NCBI RefSeq assembly: GCF_008123965.1
Contig: NZ_VSTH01000113.1
Location: forward strand, 1-40,284
Source of the DNA: Bradyrhizobium hipponense
GTDB lineage: Bacteria > Pseudomonadota > Alphaproteobacteria > Rhizobiales > Xanthobacteraceae
Direction: 5' to 3'
Length of the DNA stretch: 40,284 nt
A program made the position numbers and the translations under genes. The notes below the pieces were generated by a model that worked only from the letters and a program-made list of their open reading frames with translations, did not search any database and was not told the origin of the DNA. Each line of letters begins with the position of its first letter. The stretch's first letter is position 1. This document shows, one piece after another, positions 8,956 to 17,411 of the stretch.

Positions 8956-9045
8956 GCGTTTTCCAGCGAAGGCGACCGGTTCGCGCCAAGCAAAAGCGTT
9001 AAGACAGGAATCGAGAGCCGTTCCGATACGACGGGACGAAAACGC
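8956..9045. repeat. Intergenic repeat with GCGTTTTC/GAAAACGC ends
   Basis: The element starts one base after the motB stop. GCGTTTTC at 8956-8963 pairs with GAAAACGC at 9038-9045, and internal pieces such as GACCGGTTCGCG and GAGCCGTTCCGAT resemble a short repeat I recall from Bradyrhizobium and Mesorhizobium intergenic regions. It probably also acts as a transcript end for motAB. The rest of the gap, 9046-9224, shows no gene. Confidence 0.6.
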
Positions 9046-9224
9046 TCCGAGGGCACTTGCGCTACCATTTTACCTGAGGCATGTCGTCGCTATGGCAATG
9101 AACGTGGCCGCGCCGTCACAGCATCCGCTGCGGTGCCTGCTATGGTGGCGGGCCAATTGACAGGCGCGCCGGAAGCGTCAAAAGGCGCCGGATCGATTCC
9201 AGTGACGAAGCGTTCTCCACCCTC

Positions 9225-11123
9225 ATGACGGCGAGCATCACATCGACCGAGACCCAGGAAGGGCCGGTCACCTCGGGTTTTTGGTCCCTCACGCTTGGGA
9301 GCATCGGTGTCGTCTTCGGTGACATCGGGACCTCGCCGCTCTACGCGTTTCACGAGGCGGTCAGGGGCGCGGCCCATGGCGAGCCGGTGTCGCGGGTCAT
9401 CGTGCTCGGCGTGCTCTCGCTGATCCTCTGGGCGCTCTTTGTTGTCGTCACCGCCAAATACGTCCTGTTGCTGCTGCGCGCCGACAACAACGGAGAAGGC
9501 GGGACGCTCTCCCTCATGGCGCTCGGCCAGCGCGCGCTGGGGCGGCGGAGCTGGTTCCTGATGGCGCTCGGCGTGGTTGGCGCCTCCATGTTCATCGGCG
9601 ATTCCATGATCACGCCGGCGATCTCGGTGCTGTCGGCGGTCGAAGGTCTCAAGCTCGCCACGCCTGCCTTCGAGCATTACGTGGTGCCGCTCACCGTTCT
9701 CATCCTGGTGCTGCTGTTCGCGGTCCAGAGCAAGGGCACGGCGCTGGTGGCGTCCGCCTTCGGGCCGGTCATGGTGGTCTGGTTTACCTGTCTGGCGGTG
9801 ATGGGCATGGTCCACATCGCCGACGATCCCTCGGTGCTTGCGGCCATCAATCCCTATTACGCGGTACAGTTCCTGCTCTCGCACGGCACGATCGGCATGG
9901 TGACGCTGGGCGCCGTATTCCTGGCGGTGACCGGCGGCGAGGCGCTCTATGCCGATCTCGGCCATTTCGGCCGCAAGCCGATCCAGTCGGCCTGGATGTT
10001 CCTCGTGCTGCCCTCGCTGCTGATCAACTATTTCGGACAGGGCGCGCTGGTGCTGTCCGATCCCAGCGCGATCGAACACTCCTTCTATCGCATGGTGCCC
10101 GAGTATCTGGTGCTGCCGCTGGTCGGGCTTGCGACTGCGGCCACCGTGATCGCCAGCCAGGCGGTGATCACCGGCGCTTATTCGCTGGTCTATCAGGCGG
10201 TGCAACTCGGCCTCTTGCCGCGCTTCGAGGTGCGATACACCTCCGAAACCCATGCGGGCCAGATCTATCTGCCGCGCGTGAACCGGCTGCTCTTGATCGG
10301 CGTGATGTTGCTGGTGCTGTTGTTCCGCACCCCTAGTAACCTTGCCTCGGCCTACGGCATCGCCGTCTCCACTACCATGGTTGCCGACGGCATCATGGGA
10401 TTCATCGTGATCTGGAAATTGTGGAACTGGCGCGCTGCGACGGCCGCGGTCGTGATCTTGCCGTTCGTCGTGGTCGACATGACCTTCTTCAGCGCCAATC
10501 TGTTGAAGCTGCTCGAAGGCGCCTGGGTGCCGCTGTTGTTTGGCGCGACGATGGCGGCAACGATCTGGACCTGGCGTAGGGGCTCGGGAATCCTGACCCA
10601 GAAAACCCGCCGGATCGAGGTGCCGCTCGATGATCTGCTCCGGAGCCTGGAGAAGCGGCCACCACACGTCGTCAAGGGCACGGCGGTGTTCCTGACCAGC
10701 GATCCCGCCTTCGTACCCACCGCATTGTTGCACAATCTCAAGCACAACAAGGTGCTGCACGAGCACAACGTGGTCTTGACCATCGAGACTGCGCACACGC
10801 CGCGAGTCGACCTGGCGGAGCGTTTCCGGATGGAGAAGATCAGCGACAAGTTCTTCAAGGTTCGCCTGCGCTTTGGCTACATGGAGCAGCCGAACGTTCC
10901 CAAGGCGCTCGCAATCGCGCGCAAGCAGGGCTGGCAGTTCGACATCATGTCGACCTCGTTCTTCGTGTCGCGCCGGTCGCTGAAGGCCTCGGCGCAGTCC
11001 GGCATGCCGCTGTGGCAGGACCACCTGTTCATCGCGCTGAGCCGGTCCGCCAACGATGCCACCGACTATTTCCAGATTCCCACCGGACGGGTGGTTGAAG
11101 TCGGGACCCAAGTCACCATTTGA
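9225..11123 (+). CDS. kup: KUP-family potassium transporter (copy 1)
   Basis: A 632-residue transporter. The N-terminal signature TLGSIGVVFGDIGTSPLYAF identifies the KUP/HAK/KT family. About twelve hydrophobic helices run to around residue 430, followed by a cytoplasmic C-terminal domain that ends in RVVEVGTQVTI. It takes up K+ with protons across the inner membrane. A highly similar second copy follows in tandem. The start is the ATG giving MTASITS; the leader just upstream (CTCCACCCTC) is close to that before copy 2 (CAGGCTCTCCTC), and neither is a strong ribosome binding site. Confidence 0.95.
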   Translation: MTASITSTETQEGPVTSGFWSLTLGSIGVVFGDIGTSPLYAFHEAVRGAAHGEPVSRVIVLGVLSLILWALFVVVTAKYVLLLLRADNNGEGGTLSLMALGQRALGRRSWFLMALGVVGASMFIGDSMITPAISVLSAVEGLKLATPAFEHYVVPLTVLILVLLFAVQSKGTALVASAFGPVMVVWFTCLAVMGMVHIADDPSVLAAINPYYAVQFLLSHGTIGMVTLGAVFLAVTGGEALYADLGHFGRKPIQSAWMFLVLPSLLINYFGQGALVLSDPSAIEHSFYRMVPEYLVLPLVGLATAATVIASQAVITGAYSLVYQAVQLGLLPRFEVRYTSETHAGQIYLPRVNRLLLIGVMLLVLLFRTPSNLASAYGIAVSTTMVADGIMGFIVIWKLWNWRAATAAVVILPFVVVDMTFFSANLLKLLEGAWVPLLFGATMAATIWTWRRGSGILTQKTRRIEVPLDDLLRSLEKRPPHVVKGTAVFLTSDPAFVPTALLHNLKHNKVLHEHNVVLTIETAHTPRVDLAERFRMEKISDKFFKVRLRFGYMEQPNVPKALAIARKQGWQFDIMSTSFFVSRRSLKASAQSGMPLWQDHLFIALSRSANDATDYFQIPTGRVVEVGTQVTI

Positions 11124-11263
11124 ACGCGATTGACCGCGTCATGCAGATTTGCATGGCTAGGGCCCAGAATCGGGCTAGGCTATGCCCTTAGCGCAGGGCT
11201 ATAAGCCGCGCGCTCTCCCGCCGTTGTGCAGTGAAGCATTTTAGAGGCCACCAGGCTCTCCTC

Positions 11264-13192
11264 ATGACAAGTGACGTAGCAATTTCCGCCCCGGAAACGG
11301 CGGCGGCCAATGGGCATGGCGAAGCCCACACCACCGCCCGTTTCGGCGCGCTGACGCTTGGCAGCATCGGCGTCGTCTATGGCGATATCGGCACGAGCCC
11401 GCTCTACGCGTTCCGCGAAGCGGTGATGGCGGCCTCGGGGGCGGAGGGTGTGCCGACGCAGGCTGCTGTCCTCGGCGTGCTCTCGCTGATCCTGTGGGCG
11501 CTCGTCGTCGTGGTGACGCTCAAATACGTCGTGATCCTGCTCCGCGCCGACAACAATGGCGAGGGCGGCACGCTGGCCCTGATGGCGCTGGCCCAGCGCG
11601 CGGTCGGCACCGGCGGGGCAACCATCGTCCTGCTCGGCATCATCTCCGGCGCCCTGTTCTACGGCGACGCCGTGATCACGCCGGCGCTGTCGGTGCTGTC
11701 GGCCGTGGAAGGCATGAAGGACGTCACCGCGACATTCGAGCCTTATGTCGTTCCGCTGACTGTGGTGATCCTGGTCTGCCTGTTCGCCGTGCAATCGCGC
11801 GGCACGGCCCGGGTCGCGGCGTTTTTTGGTCCGATCATGTGCGTCTGGTTCGCGGTGATCGCAGCGGCGGCCATCCATCCGATCATCCAGCAACCGCAGG
11901 TGCTGTTCGCGCTGAACCCGCTTTACGCGGTGTCGTTCATGCTCCACCACGGGGTCATCGGCTTCGTGACGTTGGGCGCGGTGTTCCTGGCCGTTACGGG
12001 CGCCGAGGCGCTCTATGCCGACCTCGGCCATTTCGGCAAGCGGCCGATCCAGATCGCCTGGCTGTTCATCGTGCTACCGTCGTTGGCGCTGAACTATCTG
12101 GGGCAGGGGGCTCTCGTCCTCAGCGATCCCGAAGCGATCGTGAGCCCGTTCTTCCAGCTCTTCCCGCAAGGTTTTGTTCGCGGGAGCATGGTCGTTCTCG
12201 CCACGGCGGCCACCGTGATCGCGAGCCAGGCGGTCATCACCGGTGCCTATTCGCTGACGCGCCAGGCGATACAGCTTGGGCTGTTGCCGCGGTTTGAAAT
12301 TCGCCATACGTCAGAAGCCCATTCCGGCCAGATCTTCATCCCGCGCATCAACCAGCTGCTGTTGATTGCGGTGGTGCTTCTGGTGCTGCTATTCCGGTCC
12401 TCCAGCGCGCTCGCCTCGGCCTACGGCATCTCCGTCACCGGCACCATGGTGGTCACGGCGATGATGGGCTTTGTGGTGATCTGGAAGGTCTGGAAGTGGT
12501 CGCCATTCGCTGCCGCCGCACTGATCGTCCCGTTCCTGTTCCTCGACCTGACCTTCCTGGCCGCGAACCTGCTCAAGGTGTTCGAGGGCGGCTGGGTGCC
12601 GCTCGCGCTCGGCGCGCTCATGATTCTGCTGATGTACACGTGGCGGCGCGGCAGCCGGCTGCTGTTCGAGAAATCGCGCAAGCTGGAATTCCCGCTCGCT
12701 GACCTCGTGGCAATGCTGGAGAAGCGGCCGCCGCAACGCGTGCCCGGCACCGCCGTGTTCCTGACCAGCGACCCCCTCAGCGCGCCGACCGCGCTGATGC
12801 ATAGTCTGAAACACTACAAGGTGCTGCACGAGAAGAACGTCATTCTCACCATCGAGACAGCGCAGACGCCGCGGATCGATCCGGCCGAGCGCGTCAAGCT
12901 CGAGCAGATCAGCCCGACCTTCTCCAAGGTGACGCTCAAGTTCGGCTTCATGGAATCGCCCAACGTGCCGAAGGCGCTGGCGATTGCCCGCAAGCTCGGC
13001 TGGCAGTTCGACATCATGTCGACGTCGTTCTTCCTGTCGCGCCGGGCGCTCAAGCCCGCCGTCCATTCCGGCATGCCGCGCTGGCAGGACCGGCTGTTCA
13101 TCTCGCTCAGCCGCTCGGCGAACGATGCCACCGACTATTTCCAGATCCCCAGCGGCCGCGTGGTTGAGGTCGGCACGCAGGTGACGATCTAG
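11264..13192 (+). CDS. kup: KUP-family potassium transporter (copy 2)
   Basis: A 642-residue paralogue of the preceding gene. It has the same KUP signature, TLGSIGVVYGDIGTSPLYAF, the same helix pattern, and an almost identical last 25 residues (SRSANDATDYFQIP then VVEVGTQVTI). Divergence is concentrated in the extreme N-terminus, some loops and the C-terminal cytoplasmic domain. I chose the ATG at 11264 (MTSDVAIS), which aligns with the start of copy 1, over an upstream in-frame GTG at 11231. A 140-base gap separates the copies, enough for a separate promoter. Confidence 0.94.
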   Translation: MTSDVAISAPETAAANGHGEAHTTARFGALTLGSIGVVYGDIGTSPLYAFREAVMAASGAEGVPTQAAVLGVLSLILWALVVVVTLKYVVILLRADNNGEGGTLALMALAQRAVGTGGATIVLLGIISGALFYGDAVITPALSVLSAVEGMKDVTATFEPYVVPLTVVILVCLFAVQSRGTARVAAFFGPIMCVWFAVIAAAAIHPIIQQPQVLFALNPLYAVSFMLHHGVIGFVTLGAVFLAVTGAEALYADLGHFGKRPIQIAWLFIVLPSLALNYLGQGALVLSDPEAIVSPFFQLFPQGFVRGSMVVLATAATVIASQAVITGAYSLTRQAIQLGLLPRFEIRHTSEAHSGQIFIPRINQLLLIAVVLLVLLFRSSSALASAYGISVTGTMVVTAMMGFVVIWKVWKWSPFAAAALIVPFLFLDLTFLAANLLKVFEGGWVPLALGALMILLMYTWRRGSRLLFEKSRKLEFPLADLVAMLEKRPPQRVPGTAVFLTSDPLSAPTALMHSLKHYKVLHEKNVILTIETAQTPRIDPAERVKLEQISPTFSKVTLKFGFMESPNVPKALAIARKLGWQFDIMSTSFFLSRRALKPAVHSGMPRWQDRLFISLSRSANDATDYFQIPSGRVVEVGTQVTI

Positions 13193-13347
13193 CCCGCCCC
13201 GAAAGCGGCGCTTCAAGTCGCTGCGATTTAGCTTTAACTTGCAGCGCAGCGCTCAAGCCTTTGTAGCGCTTGATTTTCGTGAGCCGAGAGGCGAGGTTGC
13301 CGCCGGCCGGCATCGCTCCGGCGCGAGCTCGAATGTTGGAGGATGAT

Positions 13348-13674
13348 GTGGCAAACCAGGTACAGGATCTGACCCCGGACGAGGTCTCCAAGGGTGTCGC
13401 GGAAGGGCGCTACCTGCTTGTCGACGTTCGCGAGCCGAACGAGGTCGAAGCCGAGGCCTATCCCTACGGTGTCGTGGTTCCGCTCTCGACCTTCGATCCC
13501 AAGGCGATCCCCGATCCGCAAGGCAAGGACGTCGTGTTCGCCTGCCGCTCCGGCAAGCGTTCGGTGACGGCCTCGCTCGCGGCACAGGCGGCGGGCCTGC
13601 CTTACGACAAGCATCTGGCCGGCGGCATGCTGGGCTGGAAGGCGGCAGGTCTTCCCAGCAAGGTCGGTGGCTGA
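13348..13674 (+). CDS. Rhodanese-like domain protein
   Basis: A 108-residue single rhodanese domain with LLVDVREPNEVEAEAYPYG (CH2A-like region) and the active loop ACRSGKRS, whose Cys (residue 66) would carry the persulfide. Such proteins transfer sulfane sulfur to thiol or cyanide acceptors. The GTG at 13348 is preferred because GGAGGA lies four bases upstream; an in-frame ATG at 13333 would place that site inside the gene. It ends eight bases before the aminotransferase start, so the two are probably co-transcribed. Confidence 0.88.
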   Translation: MANQVQDLTPDEVSKGVAEGRYLLVDVREPNEVEAEAYPYGVVVPLSTFDPKAIPDPQGKDVVFACRSGKRSVTASLAAQAAGLPYDKHLAGGMLGWKAAGLPSKVGG

Positions 13675-13682
13675 CCCGGCAG

Positions 13683-14861
13683 ATGTCCAAAAGCTCGTCC
13701 CTGAACAAGGTCTTCGCGGATCTTCCCGTCACCATCTTCGAGGCGATGTCGCAGGCCGCGCGCGACAACGCCGCCATCAATCTCGGCCAGGGCTTTCCCG
13801 ACGATCCCGGTCCTGAGGACATCCGCCGCGCCGCGGCCGACGCCTCGCTGAACGGCTACAACCAGTATCCGTCGATGATGGGCCTGCCGGAGCTGCGCCA
13901 GGCGATCGCGACCCATTACGGCCACTGGCACGGCCTCAGGCTCGATCCGATGAGCGAGGTGATGGTGACCTCCGGCGGCACCGAGGCCCTGACCTCGGCC
14001 ATCCTGGCGGTGGTCCAGCCCGGCGACGAGGTGGTCTGCTTTCAGCCGGTCTATGATTCCTATCTGCCGATCATCCGCCAGGCCGGTGGCATTCCGCGCC
14101 TTGTACGTCTGGAGCCGCCGCACTGGCGCTTGAACGAGGACATGCTGAAAAGCGTCTTCAATTCAAAGACCAAAGCGGTGCTCTTCAACAATCCCTTGAA
14201 CCCCTCCGCGGTGGTCTATCCGCGCGAGGACCTCGAACTCCTGGCGCGCTACTGCCAGGAGTTCGACGTCATCGCGATCTGCGACGAGGTCTGGGAGCAC
14301 GTCACCTTCGACGAGCACAAGCACATCCCGCTGATCACCATCCCCGGCATGCGCGAGCGCACCATCAAGGTCGGCTCGGCCGGCAAGATCTTCTCGCTGA
14401 CGGGCTGGAAGATCGGCTTCGTCTGCGCCGCGCCGCCGCTCTTGCGCGTCGCGGCCAAGGTGCACCAGTTCCTGACCTTCACCACCGCGCCGAACCTCCA
14501 GGCCGCCGTCGCCTACGGTCTCGGCAAGTCCGACGAGTATTTCCTGTCAATGCGCAAGGACCTGACCCGGAGCAGGGATCGCCTGACCAAGGGCCTCGAG
14601 AGCCTCGGCTTCCCCGTGTTGAAGTCGCAGGGCACCTACTTCCTGACGGTCGACCTGTCGCCCCTCGGGCTCAACGAGAGCGATGCCGAATTCTGCTGGC
14701 GGATCGTCAGGGATTACAAGGTGGCGGCGATCCCGGTCTCGGCCTTCTACGAGCAGGATCCGGTGACCTCGGTGGTCCGCTTCTGCTTTGCCAAGAAGGA
14801 CGAGACGCTCGACACCGCATTGGAGCGGCTGTCGGACGCTGTGCGCCGGCGCAAGGGGTAG
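13683..14861 (+). CDS. PLP-dependent class I/II aminotransferase
   Basis: A 392-residue fold-type I aminotransferase. INLGQGFPD and YNQYPSMMGLPELR lie near the N-terminus. NNPLNPSA corresponds to the usual NPxNPTG loop, DEVWEHVTFD holds the PLP-ring Asp, and SAGKIFSLTGWKIG supplies the Schiff-base Lys at about residue 235. A carboxylate-binding Arg lies in VVRFCFAKKDE near the end. The closest well-known relatives are methionine/kynurenine/glutamine aminotransferases (YbdL, KAT) and DapC-like enzymes, and the substrate is not determinable here. Its stop is directly followed by the ATG of the polyamine-binding protein, indicating one operon. Confidence 0.88.
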   Translation: MSKSSSLNKVFADLPVTIFEAMSQAARDNAAINLGQGFPDDPGPEDIRRAAADASLNGYNQYPSMMGLPELRQAIATHYGHWHGLRLDPMSEVMVTSGGTEALTSAILAVVQPGDEVVCFQPVYDSYLPIIRQAGGIPRLVRLEPPHWRLNEDMLKSVFNSKTKAVLFNNPLNPSAVVYPREDLELLARYCQEFDVIAICDEVWEHVTFDEHKHIPLITIPGMRERTIKVGSAGKIFSLTGWKIGFVCAAPPLLRVAAKVHQFLTFTTAPNLQAAVAYGLGKSDEYFLSMRKDLTRSRDRLTKGLESLGFPVLKSQGTYFLTVDLSPLGLNESDAEFCWRIVRDYKVAAIPVSAFYEQDPVTSVVRFCFAKKDETLDTALERLSDAVRRRKG

Positions 14862-15980
14862 ATGAAGATGACGAACGTCAGCCGCCTCGGTGTTTTCCTT
14901 GGTCTTGCGACCGCCGCGGCGCTGACGCTGCTCCCGCAAGGGGCCGCCGCCGAGGAGCGCGTCGTCAACTTCTACAACTGGTCGAACTACATGGCGCCGG
15001 ACGTCCTTGAGGGCTTCACCAGGGAGACCGGCATCAAAGTGGTCTACGACACCTTCGATGCCAACGAGACGCTGGAGACGCGCCTGATGGCCGGCAAGTC
15101 CGGTTACGACGTCGTGGTGCCCACCGCCTATTTCCTGCAGCGCCAGATCAAGGCCAACATCTTCCAGAAGCTCGACACGTCGAAGCTGCCGAATTTGGTC
15201 AATGCCTGGCCCGTGGTGACGCAGCGCCTTGCGATCTACGATCCCGGCAATTTCTACGCCGCCAACTACATGTGGGGCACCACGGGCATCGGCTACAACG
15301 TCGCCAAGGTGAAGCTGATCCTGGGACCTGACGCGAAGGTCGACAGCTGGGACATCGTCTTCAAGCCGGAGAACCTGGCCAAGTTCAAAGACTGCGGCGT
15401 TCACATGCTTGATTCCGCCGACGATATATTTCCGGCGGCGCTGAACTATCTCGGGCTCGATCCGAACTCGACCAAGCAGGCGGACCTGGAGAAAGCCGCT
15501 GACGTCGTGACCAAAGTCCGCCCCTACGTGCGCAAGTTTCACTCGTCCGAATATCTCAGCGCGCTTGCCACCGGCGAGATCTGCCTCGTGGTCGGCTGGT
15601 CCGGCGACATCATGCAGGCCCGCGCCCGTGCCGCGGAAGCCAAAGGCGGCATCGAGATCGGCTACGCCATCCCTAAGGAGGGCGCGCAGATGTTCTTCGA
15701 CAATCTCGCGATTCCGGCGGATGCCAGGAACGTCAAAGAAGCCTACGAGCTGATCAACTATCTCTATCGTCCTGATGTCGCCGCCAAGAACTCGGACTTT
15801 TTGTCCTACGCCAACGGCAATCTCGCCAGCCAGAAGCTGGTCGATCCGAAGATATTGAACGACAAAAACATCTATCCGGACGACGCCACGCTCGCAAAAC
15901 TCTTCGTCATCACGGCGCGTGAGCCGGCGACGCAGCGGATCATCAACCGGCTTTGGACTAAGGTTAAGACGGGGCGGTGA
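14862..15980 (+). CDS. Polyamine (PotF-like) ABC transporter substrate-binding protein
   Basis: A 372-residue periplasmic protein with an N-terminal signal peptide (hydrophobic core FLGLATAAALTLL, likely cleavage after GAAA). NFYNWSNYMAPDVLEGF and TGIKVVYDTFDANETLE are highly typical of PotF/SpuD putrescine/spermidine receptors, as are GYDVVVPTAYF and the later WGTTGIGYN. No permease or ATPase lies next to it, so it must serve a transporter encoded elsewhere or be an orphan receptor. It starts immediately at the aminotransferase stop. The aminotransferase might act on a polyamine-derived amine or keto acid, but that is a guess. Confidence 0.92.
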   Translation: MKMTNVSRLGVFLGLATAAALTLLPQGAAAEERVVNFYNWSNYMAPDVLEGFTRETGIKVVYDTFDANETLETRLMAGKSGYDVVVPTAYFLQRQIKANIFQKLDTSKLPNLVNAWPVVTQRLAIYDPGNFYAANYMWGTTGIGYNVAKVKLILGPDAKVDSWDIVFKPENLAKFKDCGVHMLDSADDIFPAALNYLGLDPNSTKQADLEKAADVVTKVRPYVRKFHSSEYLSALATGEICLVVGWSGDIMQARARAAEAKGGIEIGYAIPKEGAQMFFDNLAIPADARNVKEAYELINYLYRPDVAAKNSDFLSYANGNLASQKLVDPKILNDKNIYPDDATLAKLFVITAREPATQRIINRLWTKVKTGR

Positions 15981-16064
15981 GGACGCAGGTACCCGATTTG
16001 CAATCGCCTACGAGAGCAAATTCGGCTAGTATCAGCCTTGAACAAACAGATCGAGCGTTTGGCT

Positions 16065-16295
16065 ATGACTGACAATCTTCGCATTACGCTAGCACCGGAC
16101 GTGCTTGCCGGAAAACCGGTGATCAGCGGCACGCGTCTGTCGGTCGAGTTCATCATAGGCTTGATGGCCGACGGCTGGAGCGAAGCCGATATCCTGGCTA
16201 ACTATCCGGGCATCACGCACGACGACATCCTCGCGTGCTTAGCCTATGCACGCGACACGCTGAGCATCGAGAAAGTTCATCCCAGCGCGGCCTGA
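16065..16295 (+). CDS. DUF433 protein, antitoxin-like
   Basis: A 76-residue DUF433 protein. ITLAPDVLAGKPVISGTRLSV is the family hallmark and is followed by an HTH-like segment (DGWSEADILANYPGITHDDI) and LAYARD. DUF433 proteins are usually encoded just upstream of a DUF5615 PIN-like nuclease and are thought to be antitoxins that also autoregulate. Here the partner is only a remnant (next entry), so the gene is probably an orphan antitoxin. An in-frame TTG at 16038 is a less likely start. Confidence 0.85.
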   Translation: MTDNLRITLAPDVLAGKPVISGTRLSVEFIIGLMADGWSEADILANYPGITHDDILACLAYARDTLSIEKVHPSAA

Positions 16296-16296
16296 G

Positions 16297-16461
16297 ATGC
16301 GCCCGAGCGCCTGCGGAATAATTCTGTTGCGTATTCCCACCGCGCCTCCCCAGCGAATAGGCAGGGTGATTGCTGATCTGATCCTGGCCCGCGATGATTG
16401 GGCCGGCCATTTTTCGGTAATCGAACCTGGCTGAATCCGTATGCGTCCGCTCGGAAGGTAG
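16297..16461 (+). pseudogene. Truncated DUF5615 PIN-like toxin remnant
   Basis: An ATG two bases after the DUF433 stop opens a 45-codon frame reading CGIILLRIP, then RVIADLIL, then WAGHFSVIEPG, then a TGA at 16432-16434. Reading through the TGA continues in frame as IRMRPLGR to a TAG at 16459-16461. From memory this matches the C-terminal end of DUF5615 proteins, which commonly finish with a stretch like GHFSVIEPGRIRMRPL. The stop sits where Arg is expected (CGA to TGA). The N-terminal part, including the acidic PIN-like catalytic residues, is missing. I interpret this as an internal deletion plus a nonsense mutation that killed the toxin of a toxin-antitoxin pair. Confidence 0.72.
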
Positions 16462-16470
16462 CGTCGGATC

Positions 16471-17403
16471 CTACCGCCACCGTCGGTGCAGCCACAGCCA
16501 CTGCTCGGGATGCTCCCGCACCCAGCCTTCGACCACGCTCGTGATCGCCTGCGTCGTGCCCTGGATGTCGATCTTGCCGTCGGCGTCGCGCACCGGCTTG
16601 ATTTCCTCGGTCAGCTCGCCGCGGAAACGGTTGCCGGGCAGGCGGATGATGCGGACGCCGTGGATCGGGCATTCGACCTGACGCAAGAGGCGCGCCAGCA
16701 TCGGATTGGCGCGGGTCTTGCGGCCGAAGAAGGTGACCTCGACGCCGCCGGTCAGATACTGGTCGATCAGCATGGCGACGTGCTTGCCGTCCTTCAGCGC
16801 CTGCGCGAGCCGCAGCGGCGCGTCGCGCCCCGCCGGGATCAGCGTGCCCATTTTGACCTGGCGCATCTCCTGGATGATGCGGTCGGCGGATGCGATGTTC
16901 GGCCGACGATAGAGGATCGCGGCGTCCAGCCCATGCGCCACGGCGGCGAGCGCCGGCAATTCCCAATTGGCCAGATGCGCGGCGAAGATCAGCGCAGGCT
17001 TGCCGTCGTCCTTGATCTGGTCGAACAACTCGACGCTGCGCTTGGGCAATTCGATCCGGCTGTTCTCGGGATGGTCGCGGTCGTAATCCCACACGTGGTC
17101 CATATGGGCGAATTCGGCGCCGACGCGGCCGAGATTGTCCCAGACGCCCATCAGGATGGTTTCGATCTCCTCCGGTGACTTTTCCGGAAACGCGGCGCTG
17201 AGGTTGGCGCGGCCGATGCGGTGCTCGCGCAGGCGTGGGCCGATCAGCTTCGTGACGCGCGAGAAGAGATCCGAGGTCTTGGCCGGGTCGAAATAGCGCG
17301 TGGTGCGCAGCATGCCGACGGTGGCAGCCCCGATCAGACTTCCGCCGATTGATTTGGCAGCCTCCCGCGCGCGGGCCTTGATGCTCGCAGGTAACAGCGC
17401 CAT
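16471..17403 (-). CDS. lpxXL: Lipid A very-long-chain acyltransferase LpxXL (LpxL/HtrB family)
   Basis: A 310-residue lysophospholipid/lipid A acyltransferase of the LpxL/HtrB family. The catalytic H-x4-E is HLANWE (His143, Glu148), preceded by PALIFAA. Later motifs include MLIDQYLTGGVEVTFFGR. A hydrophobic N-terminal region anchors it at the inner membrane. As the last gene of the acpXL operon, eight bases after fabF1XL, it is expected to transfer a 27-hydroxyoctacosanoate-type acyl chain from AcpXL to lipid A. General LpxL activity is the alternative. Confidence 0.88.
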   Translation of the reverse strand: MALLPASIKARAREAAKSIGGSLIGAATVGMLRTTRYFDPAKTSDLFSRVTKLIGPRLREHRIGRANLSAAFPEKSPEEIETILMGVWDNLGRVGAEFAHMDHVWDYDRDHPENSRIELPKRSVELFDQIKDDGKPALIFAAHLANWELPALAAVAHGLDAAILYRRPNIASADRIIQEMRQVKMGTLIPAGRDAPLRLAQALKDGKHVAMLIDQYLTGGVEVTFFGRKTRANPMLARLLRQVECPIHGVRIIRLPGNRFRGELTEEIKPVRDADGKIDIQGTTQAITSVVEGWVREHPEQWLWLHRRWR

Positions 17404-17411
17404 GCGACCGG

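Noticed and set aside
9090..11111. Long open frame on the minus strand opposite kup copy 1
   Set aside because: His/Arg/Gln-rich translation typical of the antisense of a high-GC gene; the plus strand is clearly a KUP transporter.
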